A stretch of DNA of 64,000 nt from Poecilobothrus nobilitatus (lineage: Eukaryota; Arthropoda; Insecta; Diptera; Dolichopodidae). The position numbers were made by a program, and so were the translations under genes. Positions within the stretch are counted from its first letter, which is position 1; every line of letters starts with the position of its first letter. The notes under the pieces are model-generated. The model had not been told where the DNA came from and made no database searches. It worked only from the letters and a program-made list of their open reading frames with translations. Positions 58,307 through 64,000 of this stretch are shown one piece after another. The stretch is taken from contig OX352772.1 of the NCBI GenBank assembly GCA_947095535.1, forward strand, positions 184,778,035 through 184,842,034. The letters run 5' to 3'.

Positions 58307-58950
58307 CTATGAAAAATTTACCATACCAATAAATCTTTGGATTTCTCGAATAGACTTGGGAATTGGGAAATTTTTAATTGCGTTGACCCGGTCTTCTGAC
58401 GGAGAAATTCGTTCCGGTGTTATACGGTGACTCAAAAAATCTAAATCTGTTAACCCAAAAATGCATTTTGAAGGGTTGATTGTTATCCCGTAATCTGACA
58501 ATCTTTCAAACAGTTGACGAAAATGGTCTTTGTGCGTGGCTGCATCAGCGGAAGAAATTAGTATATCATCGATGTACACAAAAACGAAATCCAATCCTCT
58601 ACAGGCTTCGTTCATGAAACGTTGGAAGGTTTGCACGGCGTTGCGCAACCCGAAAGGTATTCGTCGGAATTCATATAGATCGATAGGCGTCGTGATGGCT
58701 GTCTTGTGAATATCAGATTCATTCAGCGACTGGAATTAAATGGTAATCCTGAATTAGGGCAATCCTTGAGAAAAGTTTGGCACCATTTAAGTGGGCCGAA
58801 AAATTTTGTATGTGCGGAATGGGATACCGATCAGGAATTGTAGCTGCGTTAAGACGACGGTAGTCATCCTTAGTTCAAATTCTTTCTTTGCAGCGAAGTG
58901 TCTAGTATGGTCTAGACGTCGTGGTTTCGCGAAAGGCAGCTGACCGTTCG
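58307..58950 (-). pseudogene. Reverse transcriptase of gypsy element 2, internal deletion
   Basis: The frame 58307-58648 contains RNAVQTFQRFMNE, FVFVYIDDILIS (YIDD intact) and CIFGLTDLDFLSHRI. Upstream, in shifted frames, are DYRRLNAATIPDRYPIPHI (about 58800-58870) and a damaged palm A block. The segment between KKEFE (about 58880) and DYRRLNA is missing about 30 residues that normally hold the first RT motifs. The palm A aspartate region reads LFSRIALIQDYHLIPV, where relatives have an S-K-I-D-L-V-R-A-Y-H phrase, so the catalytic Asp appears replaced by Ala. Confidence 0.82.
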
Positions 58951-59440
58951 TATCTATGTGATGCACAATTGTGTGCTTAATTTCCTTGTAATAATTTGGG
59001 GGCTGGGTAAGCTCACTAAATTTTTCTAATAAAACTGAAAATTCATTGCGTATTAAATAAAGTTTAGGAGTGGGTGTATTCGACGAAAGCGAAAGAGTAT
59101 TAATAGAGAGACTTGTTAGCGGGTCTACGAGCATTTTATTTTTTAGATCAACGATCAGTCCACATTTTTTTAGAAAATCTGCTCCAATGATTGCTCGATC
59201 AATGTCAGCTAAAAGAAATTCATGTACGTAACATCTACGAGGACCTAGGTTAAGCCTCAACATCTTAGAACCAAAAGTTTTGATAGTCGTACCATTGGCC
59301 GCGGAAAGTAAAATACCGGAATTGCGTTTTTCAAAATGGTATTTGCATGGTAGAACAAACAAATCTGCACCGTTGTCAATAAGAAAAATGATGTTGTTCG
59401 CACAGTCGCGAAGAAATAGGCGGCTATTGAACTTTGACGC
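58787..59440 (-). pseudogene. Aspartic protease of gypsy element 2
   Basis: FLIDNGADLFVLP (about 59365-59403) is the active-site loop; the family normally has D-T-G or D-S-G and here it is D-N-G. IIGADFLKKCGLIVD (about 59145-59190) is the second conserved strand. The frame 58787-59362 then runs through the linker (YYKEIKHTIVHHI, FAKPRRLDHTRHFAAKKEFE) into RT. The catalytic Asp is present, but Asn in place of Thr/Ser would be unusual for activity. Confidence 0.8.
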
Positions 59441-59444
59441 ACCG

Positions 59445-60146
59445 TTAGCAGCAATATTCGGTGCCTTGTCTAGTTTGGGTGCTTAGAGTTTGTTTTCTGA
59501 GGGCATTGACATTCAGTTGCTTTGTTCCCAAAGTTGACGAACTTGCCGCATTAATGCTAGACCGCGCGATTGCAAATATGCTTGCGTTCTGTTGCGCTTC
59601 ATATATTTTATCCGCCACGTCTGCTAATTCGCTCAGTGGTTTGTCGCTAACTGCAGCGACCGCGATGTGAATAACTTGAGGTAATTTCCGAAGCCATAAA
59701 TTTTTAATTATTGTATCACCGAATGTCTCACCAGCTAATTGCCTCATTGATCTGAGAAGTTCCGAAGGACTTCTGTCGCCAATATCAGCCTTTGCAATTA
59801 AGTTTTCTAAACGTCTAGTCTCTGAAATTGAGTGTCCTTTAATCAGGGCTGCTTTAATACCTTCGTAACGGTTAGTGTCCGGCGGATCTAACAAAATATC
59901 TATGATTGAGTCGCAGGACTCAGGAGGTAACGCGGCAATAGTGAGACAATATTTTGTGTCTTCGTTTTTAATACGATATGCCCTAAATTGAGCCTCCGTC
60001 TGAATAAACTAAGTCGCGGGGTTTGCAGGCCAAAAGGGGGGTAGGCGAACTCGCACTGAATCTATTTGTCCCTCTCCCTTCTGTTCTGGATTCCCCGAAT
60101 CCTTGGGTTCGGGTTCTGATTTAGATTCAGGCTCACTGTCGATCAT
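59445..60146 (-). pseudogene. gag of gypsy element 2
   Basis: One frame from the ATG at 60144-60146 to the stop near 59445, about 234 codons, interrupted only by TAG at 60009-60011 (probably a former Trp codon, after WPANPAT). Features are an acidic start (SEPESKSEPEPKD), VRLPPFWPANP, the capsid-like middle (YEGIKAALIKGHSISETRRLENL, LRSMRQLAG, LWLRKLP, ADKIYE) and a short tail. No CCHC zinc knuckle is present, and the end appears joined directly to the protease region, so the nucleocapsid part was lost. Confidence 0.85.
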
Positions 60147-60646
60147 ATTTTAACTCAACTTTGCTTGAAACTTTCTATTTTTATTTAAAAGAAATTATTT
60201 TTATTTAAAAAAAATTATTTTTTATTAAGAAAATTAGCGACTAAAAAAATTATTCTTATTTAAGAAAATTATTTTTATTTAAAAAAATTAGGGGTTAAAT
60301 TACATTGTTAGACAAAAAAAATTTAAAGTTAAATGTTCTTTTCAAATAACCCGTTCTCTTCGAGGAAACAAAAAAAAATAATGTTATGAAAAGAAACAGA
60401 AAGCAATGAAAATGATTTGTATTTTGAAATATAATATATTATAATTCATTATAAATATAAATTTTGCGTATTTAAAATTCAGAAACGAGAAAAAAAAATA
60501 AAAAGGTAATTAAAAAACTATATACATATATTACTATGTACCTACATATGTATGCACTTAATGTTATAATTTGCAATTATTCTATGTAAAATAAAATTTA
60601 TTTAGTTTTTACTATAATGTTATGTAAAATTATTAAATTTATTTTT
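60147..60646. other. Leader of gypsy element 2, part 1
   Basis: Non-coding. Several copies of AAATTATTTTTATTTAAAAA follow each other between 60178 and 60290 (period about 19-30). The rest is AT-rich. Confidence 0.6.
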
Positions 60647-62299
60647 ATACCCGTACGATAGGATCGGGTATAATAAAATTACTCCTCCGTTTGTAACACC
60701 TCGAAATAAGCGAGCTAGACATACCTTCAAAGGTATGGATCGGATCAGAAAAAAATTCTAAGACTTTTGAGCCATGTCCGTCCGTCCGTCCGTCAGCACG
60801 CTAACTCAAAAACTAAAAAAGCTAGAATCTTGAAATTTACACAAAATATTTTGGGAGTAATTTGTAGGTTCCCTATTTTTTTTGGTTGAGTTTGGACCAA
60901 ACCTTAGGGTAGCTCTCGAACACCTAACTTTTAGATCCCCACAGTTTTTTTGCAATAGAGCTATGAAATTTTAACTACTGATAGATCTCACAAAAATATT
61001 AATTTTATTTTTAATAACTAATTTTTGCAGCCCTACCCGTTACGGAGCTACAGCTTCCCAAAGGTTCAAAAAAGCTCTATATTTAAATTGTTATAGCACA
61101 ATATATATATTGTATATATACTTCTAAAGCTAATAAAAGTACTAATCGTTTGGCGTTTTCAAAATGAAGAAATACCTTATACAACGTAGTTCTTCATTTT
61201 GAAAACGCCAAACGATTAGTACTTTTATTAGCTTTAGAAGTATATATACAATAAATATATATTTGTGGCATACGGTGTTTTAATTTACCGTTATGTGAAA
61301 CTAAAATTTTGCAAAATCCTTCAACCCTGCTATCTTCTAAACGGTTTAAGTTGGAAACTTGAAATTTTGACAGAAGTTAGATCTTTGAAAATAATGTAAT
61401 GTAAGTATGAGTCATTTCAAAAAATTTTTTTGTATCACTCCCCGTTTAGGAGCTGTAAGGGGTCAAAAACTGAAAATTTCCTATTTTTAAACACCTGTAA
61501 CTTGAACACCTGTTAAAATTTTTTTGAAGTAATACACAAAAATTAAAGCTTCAACATTATACTCTTATTTCTGTTAACAACTTTTTTTAATAATATAAGG
61601 TTACTTTATAATTGACGAAAGTGTTACTTGATTTTTTCAAATTTTCTAACAAATTTCTTCAACAAATTTTTTGCATTTGGTTTACTCGATAATTTGAAAT
61701 TGTGAGGATATAATACGTAGTACATAAAAATGTAAATAAATAAACAACATAACGGTTGCTTGAAGAATTTTTATTTATATGATATTAATATATAGACATA
61801 CTTATATAATATCATGTTTATTTACACATCGTATATGTCACTAGTGAATGAATGATAAGAGTATAGATGTATATTGTATAGCGCCGTATTTACATACATA
61901 TATGTATTTTATTGTACTTATAAGAAATTATTCTGTCAATGGAATATTTAAATATAATATAATATAATATTTAAAATTATATTTACTATTTTGTACTAAG
62001 TAAATTTAATATACATTTACCGCTTAGTATTAAATGGTACTATAGAATATTTGAAAAAGTTTTTGATTGATAATCGTTATGTGAAAGGTTAGAATCTGCT
62101 TTTGAAGAATGTACATATAAACATATAGTTTGAATATATGTACAACCCATAGTACTAGAAATTATAAAATTCACCCAAATTATTTTAAAATACTAAAATA
62201 TTAAAAAAATAATATTGTAAGCAGAGTGACAGGCTGTGAAGATACTAACGGTTCGTACGGGTATCTAAGGGTTGACAAAGGCAACTGTATTCTTCCTCG
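60647..62299 (+). repeat. DINE-like repeat family A, copy 4, with an inverted duplication
   Basis: Full copy from ATACCCGTACGATAGGATC to CTTCCTCG, flanked by TTTTT/TTTTAT. It is about 100 bp longer than copies 1 and 3 because of an inverted duplication at 61101-61260. It is inserted in the leader of gypsy element 2 in the opposite orientation. Confidence 0.8.
61101..61260. repeat. Long near-perfect hairpin (70-bp arms, 20-base loop)
   Basis: Arms 61101-61170 and 61191-61260 are reverse complements with a single mismatch, and the inner 63 bp are perfect. The loop is 61171-61190. In the other copies of family A only the right arm exists. The left arm plus loop is an inverted copy of the neighbouring sequence, including the stretch GTTGTATAAGGTAT that is disrupted here. 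Confidence 0.93.
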
Positions 62300-63220
62300 T
62301 TTTATATTATTTTATGTAATAAAACAATTTTTATTTTGATTTAACTTACACTAAACTACTATATAAAACTTTACTTATGTCTATTCTACCAAATAAAATT
62401 ATTACGAATTTGAATTTGATATAATAATTATTAAAATTATTATATTATTCAATTTAATATTTAATTTAATATAAAAAAATTTACTGAGAAGAAAACTAAC
62501 CAAATATTCAATTTAAATTGGTCTATATCAATGCACCCTATACCACTTATATATTAAAATTTAATTACAATAAAAAACAAATAAAAAAAATATGAAATCA
62601 AATTATTTAATTAAATATGTAGGTATGTATTATTATTTATATATTTAAAAATAAAATTTATTTATATATTGATTAAAATAAATATTACTTGTTACACTGC
62701 TGTGAAGAAATATGTGGTTCTACCAAATCCTAAAGCTGATGCTTGTTGATGCACAATGATAGTGTTGAACTCGCTTAAAGACTATATAAATTTCAATTAT
62801 TTATTGCTGATTTATTGATGTTTGAATTAATACTTTTTCTTAATATGGTGTTGCTACAGGTACTATGTTTCCTGATCGATCGGTTCTGCTTTGACAAAAT
62901 CTGCTTCTTAATTATTTTATTGTTAATGTTGATACAATGTGTATTGGAATTTACATAATATTTTGTAATTCCATGTAATTATCTGCATTTGAATTTTAAT
63001 TTATTTAAAATTACATGTATTAAATCCTACACTGAAATATATTGACAGTATATTGCGAATCACTATAAAAATGTTTTCCAATGTTCAAATTTTTGCTTTT
63101 TATGTTATTTAAATTAACTTTTATTCTAAAAATTTTTTTTTTAAATCAAAATTAAGTTTTTAGTTTAAAATATCAATTAAAATTTTAAAAGTTAATTTTA
63201 TTAAAAGTTTAAAATTTTCT
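62300..63220. other. Leader of gypsy element 2, part 2
   Basis: Non-coding and AT-rich, with a more mixed stretch at 62695-62900 (TGTTACACTGCTGTGAAG, CCTGATCGATCGGTTCTGC) that may hold packaging or regulatory signals. Nothing specific was identified. Confidence 0.45.
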
Positions 63221-63233
63221 TTCGGGGTCACCA
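63221..63233 (-). promoter_or_regulatory. Primer-binding site of gypsy element 2
   Basis: On the - strand TGGTGACCCCGAA lies two bases inside the 5' LTR, the normal position and start (TGG) for a tRNA primer site. I did not identify the tRNA. Confidence 0.7.
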
Positions 63234-63235
63234 AT

Positions 63236-63775
63236 TGTAGAATTAAAAACATATGTATTTTATAAATTATTATATATATAAATGTTTTAATTTGGTATTT
63301 CAATTTTTTAATACAATTCACTTAAACATTACAATCTTAATGATATGATTTAAATTGATACTATTTTATTTTTACTTAATTTTAAATTTTATTTTCTTTT
63401 TATTTTTTAATTCTTTTGTTTTAATAAATTAATTTTTTTTTTACTAAATATAAAATAAACCGATCTGGGCGATAACGTGTTTTTGAATAAACTCTTTTTT
63501 TTTATTTTTTATCTTTTTCATTTCTTTCTAATTCCAAAGCATCGCATGTTATTGGAAAAGAACCGTTGGTCAAATAGAGACCCAAATTGAGAGAGTTTCT
63601 CAACTGTACTTGTCATTGACCAATAGTGATTACATGCGGTAATAATTAACATGCGGTACAAAATAATAATTAATATGTATAGTAATGAAACATTAATTTA
63701 TTTATTAAAAATTATGTATAAGGTGATTTGAGAATTTGAGAAAGTGTGACAAGGTTAGTGAACTGGGTCACTACA
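63236..63775 (-). repeat. 5' LTR of gypsy element 2
   Basis: 540 bp, TGTAGAATTAAAAAC to GGGTCACTACA on the + strand, nearly identical to 56031-56568. It should contain the promoter of the element. Confidence 0.93.
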
Positions 63776-64000
63776 TATATCTCAGGCTCTGCGTAATAGT
63801 TTTGCAATCTAAAACCACCAGAAGACAGAAAAATTTATTATCTACATAAAACAATATCAAAATTATGCAATATTTTGTAGTTTACTATTTAAATTTACTG
63901 TTATGTGAAAACCACATTTTGCATGAAATTTCTTTTTTCATAACTCCGGCACGCCTTTAGATAGGAACCTAAAATTTTGAGACAAGAAAGAAATTTTAGA
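63776..64000 (-). repeat. Repeat family B, copy 3, second part
   Basis: It resumes with TATATCTCAGGCTCTGCGTAATAG, the exact continuation of the sequence broken at 56030, and runs to the window end with CATAACTCCGGCACGCC. The right arm therefore continues beyond the window. Confidence 0.8.

Larger units (their letters stand above)
56031..63775 (-). mobile_element. Ty3/gypsy LTR retrotransposon 2 (CsRn1-like gag), nearly complete
   Basis: Two LTRs (538 and 540 bp, TG...CA in both orientations) differ by about a dozen bases. The four bases TATA flank both sides (56027-56030 and 63776-63779). Joining the flanks restores CAGATGTATATATCTCAGGC, exactly the unbroken repeat B sequence. On the - strand the order is 5' LTR, primer-binding site, leader, gag, protease, RT, RNase H, integrase, polypurine tract, 3' LTR. 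A family A repeat (60647-62299) lies in the leader. The gag opening (PPFWPANP) is typical of CsRn1-type gags, a family-level inference. No env gene was seen. Confidence 0.92.

Noticed and set aside
57311..59670. Several + strand ORFs over the gypsy 2 pol and gag genes
   Set aside because: They are shadows of the real genes on the - strand.

Overview
The window is a very AT-rich, gene-poor stretch of an arthropod (probably insect) nuclear genome, made almost entirely of nested and decayed mobile elements. I found no rRNA gene, no credible tRNA gene, no CRISPR array and no convincing host gene. The assignment rests on eukaryotic transposon families (CR1/Jockey-type LINEs, Ty3/gypsy LTR elements, a Polinton/Maverick), a short GT-AG intron, and 1.6-kb repeats whose layout recalls the DINE-1/Helentron-derived repeats best known from Diptera. 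A dipteran host is only a guess.

Layout. 1-581: a tRNA-derived SINE. 582-1898: a 1.3-kb repeat (family D; second copy at 39772-41082). 2475-4960 and 5180-9566: two broken LINEs on the + strand. 10150-11476: remnant of one Polinton (integrase and DNA polymerase B, both on the - strand). 11478-18061: a decayed Ty3/gypsy element with a DINE-like repeat (family A, copy 1) inside its 3' LTR. 18062-20345: satellite-like repeats. 20346-35960: a second Polinton, complete at both ends, with about 164-bp terminal inverted repeats and a 6-bp target duplication (AAAATG). It carries integrase, ATPase remnant, a row of virion-type genes, two related uncharacterised ORFs, a nucleotidyltransferase-like gene cut in two by family A copy 2, and zinc-finger DNA polymerase B. 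35967-43118 and 50546-64000: two arms of one long inverted repeat. Between them lie a polymerase B of a different type (43290-44430) and fragments of LINEs on the - strand. 56031-63775: a Ty3/gypsy element on the - strand with 538/540-bp LTRs and a TATA target duplication, inserted in the right arm and itself carrying family A copy 4.

How the parts relate. Insertion order can be read from interruptions. The inverted arms are oldest; the Polinton, family D copy 2, family A copy 3 and the second gypsy element entered them later; family A copies 1, 2 and 4 then entered the first gypsy, the Polinton and the second gypsy. Nearly every coding region is broken, often by deletions that remove a catalytic block. 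Three integrase catalytic triads and the DTD of the Polinton polymerase are still readable.

The most interesting points are the cargo of the complete Polinton (split, intron-bearing nucleotidyltransferase-like gene; convergent pair of related ORFs), the long inverted repeat around a different polymerase B, a near-perfect 70-bp hairpin made by inverted duplication inside family A copy 4, and the module sharing between repeat families A, B and E.
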